Positions 34,608 through 43,951 of a DNA stretch of 64,000 nt are shown one piece after another (position 1 is the stretch's first letter; the number at the start of each line of letters is the position of its first letter). The DNA is from Thermoleophilia bacterium (GTDB lineage Bacteria > Actinomycetota > Thermoleophilia > Gaiellales > Gaiellaceae): the NCBI GenBank assembly GCA_017882615.1, contig JADGPD010000002.1, positions 24,027 through 88,026 on the forward strand, in the 5' to 3' direction. The position numbers were made by a program, and so were the translations under genes. Below the pieces are notes generated by a model. The model did not search any database and was not told where the DNA came from. It saw only the letters and a program-made list of their open reading frames with translations.

Positions 34608-35440
34608 CCCGAGCGCTTCAGTTTTCCATGGCGCTTGGCGTAACGCTCGCCGCGGCGGAAGATCTCGAGCCCCAACGGCACGGCGATAACACCGATCACG
34701 AGCATCGGCCAGATGTCGCCCCAGAGCGCATGCACGCCGGCGCCGTCGATGATCGAGCTGCGTAGCGCCCTGAGCGCGTAGGTCGCCGGCGAGATCCGCG
34801 CGAGGGCCTGCATCCAGCCGGGCAGGACGCTGACGTTGTAGTAGACACCGGAGACCACGAGCAAGAGCCCTTGGGCGATGTAACCCAACTGCACGCCCTT
34901 CTCGGGCGAGATCAGGGGTAGGACCGAGGTCATCATCCCGATGCCGATGAAGGAGATCGAGGCGACGAGCAGCACGACCAGCGCCGCCAGGTAGTCGGCG
35001 CCGGGCAGGCTGAGATGGAAGAAGAAAGCGACCACGACGAACAGCGCCGCCGTTCTGACAAGCCCGTAGAGCACGCCGAACAGGCCCGTCCCGAGCAGGT
35101 GCATCGAGCGCGACAAGGGCGCCATGAAGGTGTGCTCGATCGTGCCCTCCCAGCGCTCCCACTGCACCATCTCGACCAGCAGCCCGAAGACCATGCCGAG
35201 GTAGCTCCAGACGAGCGCGCCGATCAGAAGCCAGCTGGTGGCCTTGTTGACGTCGATCCTGGCGCCCGTTTGCTGGAAGCCCTTGGCGATGAAGACGATC
35301 GAGAGCGTGTTGGCCAGCGTCCAGACGAACCAGGCCAGCTCCCACCAGATGTAGCGCCTGATGATGTAGGTGTTTCGCTCGACGATGCCCGAGAGGCCCA
35401 TCAGCTCCGAGCGCAGCGCCGTCGCGGTTCCGCGCATCAC
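34604..35440 (-). CDS. ABC-2 type transporter permease
   Basis: The 278-residue protein has six predicted membrane helices and the ABC2_membrane pattern, with a cytoplasmic N-terminus and a final GWMQALARISPATYALRALR segment typical of drug/polyketide-exporter permeases. The start overlaps the stop of the ATPase gene. Together they form a two-component exporter with unknown substrate. Confidence 0.88.
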   Translation of the reverse strand: MMRGTATALRSELMGLSGIVERNTYIIRRYIWWELAWFVWTLANTLSIVFIAKGFQQTGARIDVNKATSWLLIGALVWSYLGMVFGLLVEMVQWERWEGTIEHTFMAPLSRSMHLLGTGLFGVLYGLVRTAALFVVVAFFFHLSLPGADYLAALVVLLVASISFIGIGMMTSVLPLISPEKGVQLGYIAQGLLLVVSGVYYNVSVLPGWMQALARISPATYALRALRSSIIDGAGVHALWGDIWPMLVIGVIAVPLGLEIFRRGERYAKRHGKLKRSG

Positions 35441-36264
35441 TCTCTTGCCTCTTCCTCTTCGGTGAGAACGGCACCGGTGGCAGAGAAGAAGGCCTCTTCC
35501 AGCGTCTCGGCCCCGTAGCGGCGCTTGAGCTCATCCGCCGGCGCCAGGCAGAGCAGCTCGCCGCGGTGCAGGATGCCCACTCGCTCGGCCAGCTCTTCGG
35601 CCTCGGCCAGGTCGTGCGTACAGAGAAGGATGGTCGCGTCGTGGACGCGGCGTACCTCGCGGATGAAGTCCTGCACCTCGAGCTTCGAGCGCGGATCGAG
35701 CCCGGTGGTCGGCTCGTCCAGCAGAAGCAATGCCGGCGACGTCAGGAGGGCTCGCGCCAGCGCGACCTTCTGCTGCATGCCGCGCGAGAGCTCTTCCATC
35801 GGCCCCGTCGCGCGCGCGAGCGGAAAACCGACGCGCTCGAGAATGCGCGGAATCTCCACGTTCGTGTCGCGGCGGCGCAGACCGTAGAAGCGAGCTGCGT
35901 AACTCAGATTTTCGATCGCCGAGAGGCGCTTGAAGAACGAGGCCTCTACCGAGACGCGGTTGATCAGCCGCTGCACCCGCCGCGGCTCGCGAAAGACGTC
36001 GTGACCGAAGATGCGAGCTCCGCCCGCATCCTCGAGCAGAAGCGTCGAGAGCAGGCGGACCAGCGTCGACTTACCCGAGCCGTTCTGGCCCAGGATGGCC
36101 ACGCACTCGCCGCGCTCGATCGAGAAGGAAACCGGGCCCAGCACCGAAATGCGCCGGCGGCGCAGGCCTTCGCGACGACGAAAGTCCTTGCGCAGGCAGG
36201 AGACTTCGACCGCTGGGCGGGCTCGATCGGAAACGGGTTGTGAGAAAGCGAAAGCGGATGACAT
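35437..36264 (-). CDS. ABC transporter ATP-binding protein
   Basis: The 275-residue ATPase has Walker A GQNGSGKST, signature LSRGMQQKVALARAL, Walker B LLLLDEPTTGLD and the switch His in LCTHD. It resembles the DrrA/ABC-2 exporter ATPases. The ATG at 36264 has AAGGAG 6 nt upstream. It is cotranscribed with the downstream permease through an overlap. An N-terminal stretch of about 35 residues, with RRREGLRRRR, is basic. Confidence 0.92.
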   Translation of the reverse strand: MSSAFAFSQPVSDRARPAVEVSCLRKDFRRREGLRRRRISVLGPVSFSIERGECVAILGQNGSGKSTLVRLLSTLLLEDAGGARIFGHDVFREPRRVQRLINRVSVEASFFKRLSAIENLSYAARFYGLRRRDTNVEIPRILERVGFPLARATGPMEELSRGMQQKVALARALLTSPALLLLDEPTTGLDPRSKLEVQDFIREVRRVHDATILLCTHDLAEAEELAERVGILHRGELLCLAPADELKRRYGAETLEEAFFSATGAVLTEEEEARE

Positions 36265-36431
36265 TGCGACTCCTTACAGCGACGGAAGCGGAGAACCCCG
36301 GGGCGCGCTTCTAAGTGCCGGGGCTAAAGAGCCCGGCGGCGCGCGGCTTCGTCAAATACGAACGGTCAGGATCATCGCGCTTCTAAGGTAGCAGCGACGC
36401 TCGGACATCGCCAGCGCGAAATAAAGGCGGC

Positions 36432-37214
36432 TCAGGCGGGCGAAAAGACGGTCTGGCGCAAGGACCAGACAATCTCGCCCTCGGCCTTCGATCCCGCCAG
36501 CTCGTCCAGCTCGCGCCCGATAACGCCCAGCTCGGTGGCGCTGGCGAAGCCTTCCAGACGACCGTCGGCACGCATCGCACGCAGATTGAGCCGGAACATG
36601 GTCGCCACCTCGCCGGTCGGCGGCGCAACCCGAACCAGGTCGCTCGAGTGCTGGCGAAAGCCGGTTCCCTCGCGCAGAGCGTCGAGCCTTGGCCCGAGGT
36701 AGAGCTCGCCGCCACTCGCCCGAATTCTTCTTTCCGTCAGCGCGAGATAACGGGCGAACTGCTCCAGCCTCGTCTCGATTCGCTCGACCTCGTCGTTGAG
36801 TAACACGCCGTCCTGAGTCAGCTCGCCAACCCAGCGCGCAACCTGCTTTTCGGGCTCGGGCAGGTGGCTGAGAAGAAGCCGCGAGAAGATCAGGTCGGCG
36901 GGGCGGGCGGGAAAGGGTAGATCCGTCACGTCGTGCCGGACGAACTCGAGCCGCGACCCCGCCCGCTTTCGTGCGCGCTCGAGAAACTGCTCCGAGACGT
37001 CGAGGCCGACCGTCCGATCGGGGCAGGTCAGCACCGCCAGGGTCTCGGTCGTGTGACCCGGCCCGCAGCCCAGATCGAGCGCCAGGTGCAGGTGTCGCGG
37101 TGCCGCTCGCTCGAGAAATTTCCGCATCGCCGGCTCGAACACGCGCGCCACGAGCGCGAGCCGCTCGGCGGCGAGCTCGCTGTCTCCGAAGCTGTACGCG
37201 CTCCCCTCTGTCAC
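36432..37214 (-). CDS. Class I SAM-dependent methyltransferase
   Basis: The 260-residue protein has SAM motif I ALDLGCGPGHTTE, the acidic ribose contact LDVS, motif II-like HDVTDLPFP and post-motif FSRLLLSHLPEPE. The substrate is unknown; the small-molecule (UbiE/trans-aconitate-like) type is most likely. The GTG start at 37214 has no ribosome binding site but TACGCT 8 nt upstream. It shares a 95-nt divergent promoter gap with the epimerase gene. Confidence 0.88.
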   Translation of the reverse strand: MTEGSAYSFGDSELAAERLALVARVFEPAMRKFLERAAPRHLHLALDLGCGPGHTTETLAVLTCPDRTVGLDVSEQFLERARKRAGSRLEFVRHDVTDLPFPARPADLIFSRLLLSHLPEPEKQVARWVGELTQDGVLLNDEVERIETRLEQFARYLALTERRIRASGGELYLGPRLDALREGTGFRQHSSDLVRVAPPTGEVATMFRLNLRAMRADGRLEGFASATELGVIGRELDELAGSKAEGEIVWSLRQTVFSPA

Positions 37215-37222
37215 GACGGCAA

Positions 37223-37228
37223 AGCGTA
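37223..37228 (-). promoter_or_regulatory. -10 element of a leaderless methyltransferase transcript
   Basis: TACGCT (minus strand) ends 8 nt before the GTG start of the methyltransferase gene. Confidence 0.45.
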
Positions 37229-37294
37229 CTCACGTCGCGCGGAAAAGACATGTCCGGCGCCAGGCGCGGAGACGTGACCGAGAAAGCCGGTTGA

Positions 37295-37300
37295 TAGCAT
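37295..37300 (+). promoter_or_regulatory. -10 element of the sugar 2-epimerase gene
   Basis: TAGCAT ends 9 nt before the ATG at 37310; no ribosome binding site is present between them. Confidence 0.45.
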
Positions 37301-37309
37301 CGCCCTTCG

Positions 37310-38521
37310 ATGAGCACGGTCGAGCGACTTACCGCCTTGGGCGCCGCCGCCGAACGCGAGTTGCGCCAGGACATACTCCCCTTCTGGGCCGAGCGCACGA
37401 TCGACCGCGAGAAGGGCGGCTTCTACGGCTTGATCGCGAACGACCTGAAGGTCGATACCGAGGCGCCCAAAGGCAGCGTCCTCAACACTCGCATCCTCTG
37501 GACATTCTCGGCCGCTCTTCGATCCTGGCCCGAGCCGCTCTACCGCGAGCTGGCCGACCGGGCTTACGCCTACCTGCTCGAGCACTTCTGGGACGATCGG
37601 CATTCCGGGCTCGTCTGGACGGTCGACAGCCAGGGCGCTTTCCTCGACGATCGCAAGCAGACCTACGGTCAGGCCTTCGGCGTCTACGCCTTCGCGGAGT
37701 ATTTCCGCGCGACCCGCAGCAAGGAGTCGCTCGAGCATGCGATTCGCCTCTTCGAGAACATCGAGGCGCACGCCTTCGAGCCTGCGCACGGCGGCTACAT
37801 CGAGGCGCTGGCGCGCGACTGGAGCCCGCTCGAGGACATGCGCCTGAGCCCGATCGATCTCAACGTGCCCTACTCGCAAAACACGCATCTGCACCTGCTC
37901 GAGGCTTACGCGGCGCTGCTTCGCGTCTGGCCCGAGCCCGCACTACGAAGTCGCCTGCAGGCCCTGTGGGAGATCCTCGCCTTCCGCATCCGCGACGAGA
38001 AAACGAACAAGCTGATCCTGTTCCAGGACCGCGACTGGAAGCCACTTTCGGATGCCATCTCGCACGGTCACGACATCGAGGCCAGCTGGCTCCTGGGCGA
38101 GGCGGCAGACGTGCTCGGCGACGAGGCGATCAGCGAGCGCACGAAGGAGATCGGCCTGGCGATGGCCGATGACGTGCTTGTGGAGGGCTACGACCAGGCG
38201 CACGGCGGCGTCTGGGACGCGATCGACCACCACTCGCCGGTGCTCGGCAAGGAGTGGTGGCCGCAGGCCGAGGCCGTCGTCGGCTTCCTCAACGCCTTCG
38301 AGCTTTCGGGCAGGGACGATTTCCTCGAAGCCGCGCTCAAGAGCTGGCGTTTCATCGAGGAGTTCGTCGTCGACCACACCTACGGCGAGTGGTACTACCG
38401 GGTCTCTCCCGAAGGTCGCCCCGAGCTCGATCTGGCGAAGGTCTCCCCCTGGAAGTGCCCGTACCACAACGCCCGGGCCGCACTCGAGATAATCGAGCGC
38501 TCAAACAGGCTCCGCAGCTAG
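37310..38521 (+). CDS. N-acylglucosamine 2-epimerase / cellobiose 2-epimerase family protein
   Basis: The 403-residue protein is an (alpha/alpha)6-barrel epimerase. Recognised family blocks are LPFWAERTIDREKGGFYG near the start, KQTYGQAFGVYAFAEY, SHGHDIEASWLLGEA with the catalytic His, KEWWPQAEAVVGFLNA with the second active-site region, and CPYHNARAALE at the end. These resemble cellobiose 2-epimerase (glucose to mannose at a reducing end) more than the renin-binding type, but the substrate is inferred. A strong hairpin follows 20 nt after the stop. Confidence 0.88.
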   Translation: MSTVERLTALGAAAERELRQDILPFWAERTIDREKGGFYGLIANDLKVDTEAPKGSVLNTRILWTFSAALRSWPEPLYRELADRAYAYLLEHFWDDRHSGLVWTVDSQGAFLDDRKQTYGQAFGVYAFAEYFRATRSKESLEHAIRLFENIEAHAFEPAHGGYIEALARDWSPLEDMRLSPIDLNVPYSQNTHLHLLEAYAALLRVWPEPALRSRLQALWEILAFRIRDEKTNKLILFQDRDWKPLSDAISHGHDIEASWLLGEAADVLGDEAISERTKEIGLAMADDVLVEGYDQAHGGVWDAIDHHSPVLGKEWWPQAEAVVGFLNAFELSGRDDFLEAALKSWRFIEEFVVDHTYGEWYYRVSPEGRPELDLAKVSPWKCPYHNARAALEIIERSNRLRS

Positions 38522-38540
38522 GACGGCTGCGGAGCGGGAA

Positions 38541-38566
38541 GCGGGCGCCCCGATCGGGACGCCCGC
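38541..38566. terminator. Long hairpin between convergent genes
   Basis: Nearly the whole 26 nt is self-complementary: GCGGGCG (38541-38547) pairs with CGCCCGC (38560-38566), one C/A mismatch, then the palindrome CCCGATCGGG. It is probably a bidirectional terminator for the epimerase gene and the membrane protein gene ending at 38612. Confidence 0.7.
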
Positions 38567-38611
38567 AACCGTTTCCTGACAGTCGTGAACAGAGGCCGAA
38601 CGAAGCGCCGG

Positions 38612-40348
38612 CTAGCGCGCTCGGCGCATCTCGGGGACTCTCGACTTCTTGCCCTTGAGGGGTGGACGAGTCCTCGACCGGCCTGTCTTTCCGTCCTCCT
38701 CCAACTCCTCTTCCGCGAGCTCGGTCAACGTCATCGCCACGGCGCCTGCGCTCGCGAGAAGTGAGCCGACGAGTGCAAGCCAAGCTCCGCTGCGAAGGTC
38801 ACCGAGGTGCTTGAACGCGTCTGCCACCGGAATGAAGAGCGCAATCCCAAGCAGGGCGAGAGACGCGGCCAGTATCCACATGTTCAGAGCCGATAGCCGC
38901 GTGACCAGCACAGCGAGGAGAGCGACGATCGTCGAGGCGCCTAGCACCAGCATCAGGACGCCGAGCGAGCTGGCTGAGCTCCAGTACGTCTCGGCGGCCG
39001 TTGTTCCGGATTGCGCCAGTGTCGTGAGCCAGAGCGAGCCGAGCACTATCCCGCTTCCGATACCGGTCGCGAGCCAGGGGATCAAGCGCCTGAGGGTAAT
39101 GCTCGGCAGGCGCCGGTTCCAGGCCGCCATGCTACGCAGCGAGACGGCGCTCAGGCCCATCAGAACCCCGCCGCTCAATCCCAACCAGGCGGCCGGTCCG
39201 AGCGTACCGAGATTATTGGGCGCGGCTTCGACCACGTAAGTGCCGAAATAGCCCGCCAGCATCCAGCCGAGGATGCTCGCCCAAGCGGGCGCCCAGCTGC
39301 GCTTGTACGCGAAGCTGATCGCCACGAGCGCGCCGGAGATGGCGACGAGAAGGAACGGGAAGGAGGCCGTCGTCCCGTCAACCCAGAGCGACGTGCCCTG
39401 CGCTCCCGAGACGTTGGTCCAGGTTCCCGCCAACGCCAGACCGATGCCGCTCACAACGAGAAGCCTGGGGATCTCCAGCCCGCGCAGGTCCACTGCGCCG
39501 CGCTCGGCCGAAACGGCGGTCAGCGCCGCGGCAGTTGCCAGCAGTCCGCCTTCGATCGCGAGTCCTGCGCCGGTTGAAAGCGCGCTGATATTCACGAAAC
39601 CGACGAGATAGCCCCACGGGTAGTAGATCGCCACGCCGAGCAACAGAAGCGAAGCTCCGAGCGCACACTTGCCCAGGGCCGGAATCTTCAGGGCAGCGTC
39701 GCCCAGGGCCATGACTATGGCGGCGATCGCGACCACGAGCATGAAGATGCCGAGCGCGTGACCGCCCGACAGGCCGACGGAACTCCAGTAGTGCGGGAAA
39801 TTGGCGTTAATGCCAAGGCTGCGTCCCCCCGCGGTGTTCGTGATGGGGTTGGCGGCGGTCTCGCGCCAGAGCGAGACGATGACAAGAGCCAAACCGATAA
39901 CCGCGATCGACCAGGTCACGTAGAACGGCAGACTGCGGCGCTCACGCGAGCGCTTCCAGGAGCCGAGAGCGCGCAGGGGAAGAGCACCCAGCACTATCAG
40001 GGCGCTCCCCGCGACCCCGAACTTAGGGCCGAGCGCGAGCTCGCTGAGATGGCCAAGGCCGATTGCAACGGGAATGAACAGGAAGAAGCCGAGCAAGATC
40101 ATTCCGAGCCCGCTTACCGCGGCGAGGAAGCGATCGCTCTCTTCCTCACGGATGACGTTGGCGATCAGCAGCCCGGCGCAGCCGGCTATCAGCGCGAGCA
40201 AGATCAGGCGCGTCGTCCAGCTCGTCCAGTAGGAGAGGCCGCCGCCCAGTCCTACCGTTTCGGCGAGGATGTCGAGCCGGAGTGCCGCCAGCGTCAGGCC
40301 GATACCGATCGCGACGACGAACTTACGAATCAAGGCAACTGTCTGCAT
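38612..40348 (-). CDS. Polytopic membrane protein made of four repeated modules
   Basis: This is a 578-residue protein with about sixteen predicted membrane segments. It consists of four homologous modules (about 8-128, 143-280, 293-402 and 423-542). Each has a helix, an extracellular loop with YW[ST]S in modules 1, 2 and 4, a helix ending Leu/Val-rich, then LG..LLLLGI.LF.PV, a second loop and a final helix. The C-terminal 38 residues are charged and cytoplasmic. No family or function is recognised. AAGGAG lies 5 nt before the ATG at 40348, and the upstream gap is AT-rich. Confidence 0.8.
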   Translation of the reverse strand: MQTVALIRKFVVAIGIGLTLAALRLDILAETVGLGGGLSYWTSWTTRLILLALIAGCAGLLIANVIREEESDRFLAAVSGLGMILLGFFLFIPVAIGLGHLSELALGPKFGVAGSALIVLGALPLRALGSWKRSRERRSLPFYVTWSIAVIGLALVIVSLWRETAANPITNTAGGRSLGINANFPHYWSSVGLSGGHALGIFMLVVAIAAIVMALGDAALKIPALGKCALGASLLLLGVAIYYPWGYLVGFVNISALSTGAGLAIEGGLLATAAALTAVSAERGAVDLRGLEIPRLLVVSGIGLALAGTWTNVSGAQGTSLWVDGTTASFPFLLVAISGALVAISFAYKRSWAPAWASILGWMLAGYFGTYVVEAAPNNLGTLGPAAWLGLSGGVLMGLSAVSLRSMAAWNRRLPSITLRRLIPWLATGIGSGIVLGSLWLTTLAQSGTTAAETYWSSASSLGVLMLVLGASTIVALLAVLVTRLSALNMWILAASLALLGIALFIPVADAFKHLGDLRSGAWLALVGSLLASAGAVAMTLTELAEEELEEDGKTGRSRTRPPLKGKKSRVPEMRRAR

Positions 40349-40461
40349 GAAGGCTCCTTGTTGACCGCTTCTCAGGCGAGAAGAGTAACGCCTGATATAG
40401 CAAACGTGTGGTCAACACTCATAAAAATCCTCTTATGCGCACCTGAGCGAGCGCCGGAGCG

Positions 40462-41919
40462 TCAGTCTCTGAGGAAGCTGGGCGGCTCGAGCGGATCGAC
40501 GTCCCCGTGGGGAGCCGACTCGAAGCTGGCGCGCCAGCCCTTTTGCGTGCCGGCCGCTCCACCCAAGCCGGTGGCGATCACGGTGACCCACATCTGGCCT
40601 GTGAGACTCTCGTCGATCGTGGCGCCGAAGATGATGTTCGTGTCCTCGGTCGAAGCCTGGCGGATGATCTCCGCCGCTTCGTTGACCTCCATCAGCGACA
40701 GGTCCTCGCCGCCGGCGATCGAGAGCAAGATGCCCCGAGCGCCAACGAGTTGGGTGTCGATCAGCGGCGAGCGCAGAGCGCGGTCAGCCGCTTCCTTGGC
40801 CCGGTTCTCGCCGGTGGCGAAGCCGATGCCCATCAGCGCCGAGCCGGCGTCTTTCATGATCGTGCGCACGTCGGCGAAGTCGAGATTGATCAGCCCCGGC
40901 ATCGTGATCAGGTCGCAGATGCCCTGAACGCCCTGGCGCAGCACGTCGTCGGCGATACGGAAGGCCTCGAGCATCGACGTCGAGCGATCGAGCACCTCGA
41001 GCAGCCGATCGTTCGGAATGACGATCACCGTGTCGCAGTTGCGTCGAAGATCTTCGACGCCGAGGTCGGCCTGGGATTTGCGCTTGGTGCCCTCGAAGCG
41101 GAAGGGCAGCGTGACGATCCCAACCGTGAGAGCTCCCAACTCGCGCGCGATCCGAGCCACGACCGGCGCCGCTCCGGAGCCTGTCCCGCCGCCCTCTCCG
41201 GCCGTCACGAAGACCATGTCCGAGCCGCGCAGCGAATGCTTGATTTGATCGTAAGCCTCTTCGGCCGCCAGCTTGCCGACCTCCGGGTCGGAGCCCGAGC
41301 CGAGGCCTTGGGTCAACTCACGCCCGATGTGGATCTTCATCGGCGCGTCGCTCATCTGGAGCTGCTGGATGTCGGTGTTGATGGCGACGAACTCGACCTG
41401 CGAGATGCCGGCGTCCATCATTCGATGGATGGCATTGAGACCGGCACCGCCGACGCCCGCCACGCGAATTACGGCCAGATAGGCGCTGGCGTCAGGCCCA
41501 ACCTGGTGCAATCGAGCGGGCGGCTCGGGAATCGGTTCGATGTAGCGGGGGCTGGACGGCGGCTCGTAAGGCTTCGCACGCCTTGCTTCGGGCGCGGGAG
41601 CGCTCGGCGGAGCCGGCGCAGTAGCCGGGAGTGCAGCGGTCGGAGGCGCCGGAGCCGCAGCCGGGGGCTCGGGGGGCGAAGCGGGGGCAACGTCTTCGTC
41701 GATCGCGGGCGGAGAAGGCTCTACTCGAGCCGGCGGCTCATCGAAAATCGGAGTGTGCTCGACGGTCTCTTCAAGCGGCTCGGGAGTGCTAGCGGGCGGC
41801 GCGGGATGTACCTCCGCCTCGTGGGCGGTGTCGCGCTCGGCCTGGCGTTGAGCGGCTTCGGTAGCTCGGAAGAGCTCCGCCAGCGGGCCGTCACGCATGC
41901 TTGCGCGTTTTCGCGCCAT
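40462..41919 (-). CDS. ftsZ: FtsZ with long Pro-rich N-terminal extension
   Basis: The tubulin-like GTPase core spans residues 147-455 of 485, with the signature GEGGGTGSG (241-249; usually GGGTGTG) and the T7 loop NLDFADV (345-351) needed for GTP hydrolysis in filaments. The C-terminal peptide [11 protein letters not shown] resembles the FtsA/SepF-binding tail. Unusually, residues 1-146 are a disordered Pro/Ala/Glu-rich extension, while the normal C-terminal linker is cut to about 20 residues. AAGGAGG lies 5 nt before the ATG. It overlaps the upstream parA by 29 nt. Whether it is the only FtsZ of the cell cannot be told here. Confidence 0.9.
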   Translation of the reverse strand: MARKRASMRDGPLAELFRATEAAQRQAERDTAHEAEVHPAPPASTPEPLEETVEHTPIFDEPPARVEPSPPAIDEDVAPASPPEPPAAAPAPPTAALPATAPAPPSAPAPEARRAKPYEPPSSPRYIEPIPEPPARLHQVGPDASAYLAVIRVAGVGGAGLNAIHRMMDAGISQVEFVAINTDIQQLQMSDAPMKIHIGRELTQGLGSGSDPEVGKLAAEEAYDQIKHSLRGSDMVFVTAGEGGGTGSGAAPVVARIARELGALTVGIVTLPFRFEGTKRKSQADLGVEDLRRNCDTVIVIPNDRLLEVLDRSTSMLEAFRIADDVLRQGVQGICDLITMPGLINLDFADVRTIMKDAGSALMGIGFATGENRAKEAADRALRSPLIDTQLVGARGILLSIAGGEDLSLMEVNEAAEIIRQASTEDTNIIFGATIDESLTGQMWVTVIATGLGGAAGTQKGWRASFESAPHGDVDPLEPPSFLRD

Positions 41920-42661
41920 TGAGCACCTCCTTGGCGAGATCGCGATAGAGATCCGCGGCCTCCCCCTTTGGATCGTACTTGAGCACTGACGCGCCCTTTA
42001 CCGGCGCCTCCGCGAAACGAATCGTCTTGCGAATTTTCGTTCCGAAGACGAGATCGCCGAAGTTCTCCTGCAGGATGTCGATCGCCTCGCGTGAGTGAAG
42101 TGTCCGCTTGTCGTACATCGTGGGCAGGATCCCCTGAATCTCGACGCGCGGATTGAGGTTCTCGCGCACCATCGAAAGCGTGTTCTCGAGCTGGACGAGC
42201 CCGCGCAAAGAGAGGTATTCGCACTGCACCGGCACGATCACGCCGTCGGAGGCGACAAAGGCGTTGATCGTCAAGAGGCCGAGCGAGGGCGGCGTGTCGA
42301 TCAGGATGTAGTCGTATTTCTCCCGCACCGGAAGGAGAGCCTTGTCCAGCGCTCGCTCGCGCCCGATCATGCTCGAGAGCGCCAGCTCGGCGCCGGCCAA
42401 ATCGATCGAGCTGACCGCCACGTCGATCTCGCGCCTCTGTATTACCTCGGTGATGGGCAAGCGGTGGACGAGCACGTCGAACATCGAGCGCTCGATCGTG
42501 TCGGGGTTCAGCCCCTGGCTCATGGTCAGGTTGCCCTGCGGATCGAGATCGACCACCAGAACATCGAGGCCGCGCTCAGCGAACGCAACCGCGAGGTTCA
42601 AGGTTGACGTCGTTTTGGCGACGCCTCCCTTCTGGTTGGCGAACGCGATCACGCGCCCCAT
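41891..42661 (-). CDS. parA: ParA/Soj family ATPase
   Basis: The 256-residue ATPase belongs to the ParA/MinD superfamily, with the deviant Walker [11 protein letters not shown] (signature Lys in KGG), [15 protein letters not shown] and [11 protein letters not shown], characteristic of Soj-type ParA rather than MinD, since no membrane-targeting helix is visible at the C-terminus. It should act in chromosome partitioning or positioning. The ATG at 42661 has GAAGGAG 5 nt upstream and is preferred over an upstream start that would add 20 residues. No parB neighbour is present; the partner gene is ftsZ. Confidence 0.9.
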   Translation of the reverse strand: MGRVIAFANQKGGVAKTTSTLNLAVAFAERGLDVLVVDLDPQGNLTMSQGLNPDTIERSMFDVLVHRLPITEVIQRREIDVAVSSIDLAGAELALSSMIGRERALDKALLPVREKYDYILIDTPPSLGLLTINAFVASDGVIVPVQCEYLSLRGLVQLENTLSMVRENLNPRVEIQGILPTMYDKRTLHSREAIDILQENFGDLVFGTKIRKTIRFAEAPVKGASVLKYDPKGEAADLYRDLAKEVLNGAKTRKHA

Positions 42662-43006
42662 CGACACTCCTTCTTCAGGCGCCCGTGCCAGCGGACGCGA
42701 CAATAAGCTTGCGACCCCCATCGGCGCTCCATCTTCTGCCTATTCAAGCGGAGTCCTCCCCTGGCTCGCGACTGAGCCCGCGTAGTCTGCCGCCGCCGAC
42801 ACGGCACAGATCACATGGTACGGGAAATCTGAAGCTTTCCAGGCACTTTGGCTTACGCCGATCTCGGCGGTCGCTCGGGCGGGCGAAAAGGCTCCTCGGG
42901 ACATCCCCGTGCCCAGATCCGGCGCCCCTGGCCAAGATCGTCAAACCCGGCTTTGAGCGGGAGCTTCTTGGTCTCCCGGCGGCGACGAAGGCTCCGCGTG
43001 CGCCGT
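42662..43006. other. Region upstream of parA
   Basis: About 345 bases lack a convincing gene on either strand. They should hold the parA-ftsZ promoter, but no clear -35/-10 pair was recognised. Confidence 0.4.
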
Positions 43007-43951
43007 TTACTCCTCGCCTTCCCAGTAGTCGACGGGCGAGATCCTGCCGATCACGCCGAGCCCGCGGAAGGAGATCTTGCGCGAGCGCGGGTAGTAACAG
43101 AGGTCGGTGGAGCGGCGCGTTCCGTAGGCGAGCAACGTCAAACCCCTTCCGGCGCCCCGGAAGGCGTGTGCGACACCGGTTCCCGGCGGGCGCGCGACAA
43201 CGTGACCTTGCTTCACCTTGTACTCCTCGTCGCCCAGCAGGAGCACACCTTCGCCTTCGAGCACGACGAATAGCTCCTCCTCGGCCGAGTGACAGTGAGG
43301 CGGACAGGAAAGCTTGCCGGGGGCGACGGAGATTTGCATCAGGCCGGAGCTGCGAGAGCCGACGGCGCGGCCGAGATCGCGGCGAATGCGTCCGATCGTC
43401 TTCTTCGACGTACCGACCGCGCTCACATCCTTGAGCCGAACCAAATTGGCCGGGGGCAGTGAGCTCGATTCCTTCACCTCGGGAGGGCCCTGCTCGGCTT
43501 CGAGCGCGAAGGGATGAGCGAGTGTCCCGGTCTCGACCCAACTCACGCCCAGCCAGGAGACACTCGAGCGCGGTAGGAAGGTCGCAGCGTCGCCGATGTT
43601 CTCCGAGAAGGCGAGCACGTCGAGACCCTCGGGGCCGGCTTTCAGCGTGTGCGGCCCCGCCCCACCCGGAAAGACGAAGCAGTCCGACTCGACGATGTCG
43701 AAGTTGGCGCCCTCTTGCCAGAGCAGCCCGGAGCCGCCGAGAACAAAGAAGATCTCCTCAGCGCGACCGTGAACGTGCGCCGGCGTCGACCACATGCCGG
43801 GATCGACCTGAATACGAGACAAACCGACGCCGACCGAGCCGGCGGCGTCGCCTAGCCTGCGCCAGCGCCCCGAGATGTGCCCAGACTTACGAATCTGGAC
43901 TTCGACCTTGTCCCAGTGAGCGAGATTCTCATGTGCCCGTGCCTTACTCAA
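43007..43951 (-). CDS. Double cupin-domain protein
   Basis: The 314-residue protein has two cupin folds. The first (about 50-120) has HVHGRAEEIFFVLGGSG and a later GPHTLKA. The second (about 215-285) has CPPHCHSAEEELFVVLEGEG and GTGVAHAFR. Both keep the His/Glu metal-site pattern (HxHx..E and a downstream His). It is a probable sugar isomerase, dioxygenase or storage-like protein; no substrate can be assigned. The start is TTG at 43951, overlapping the stop of the small gene upstream, so coupling is likely. No Shine-Dalgarno is visible. Confidence 0.85.
   Translation of the reverse strand: MSKARAHENLAHWDKVEVQIRKSGHISGRWRRLGDAAGSVGVGLSRIQVDPGMWSTPAHVHGRAEEIFFVLGGSGLLWQEGANFDIVESDCFVFPGGAGPHTLKAGPEGLDVLAFSENIGDAATFLPRSSVSWLGVSWVETGTLAHPFALEAEQGPPEVKESSSLPPANLVRLKDVSAVGTSKKTIGRIRRDLGRAVGSRSSGLMQISVAPGKLSCPPHCHSAEEELFVVLEGEGVLLLGDEEYKVKQGHVVARPPGTGVAHAFRGAGRGLTLLAYGTRRSTDLCYYPRSRKISFRGLGVIGRISPVDYWEGEE

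Noticed and set aside
40349-40461. TTGACC with TATATC upstream of the four-module membrane protein as a promoter
   Set aside because: The spacing between the two boxes is only about 10 bp, too short for a normal -35/-10 pair; the AT-rich gap may still contain a promoter.
42744-43541. A 265-codon minus-strand frame upstream of parA
   Set aside because: Arg-rich, overlaps the cupin gene out of frame, and has no family resemblance.
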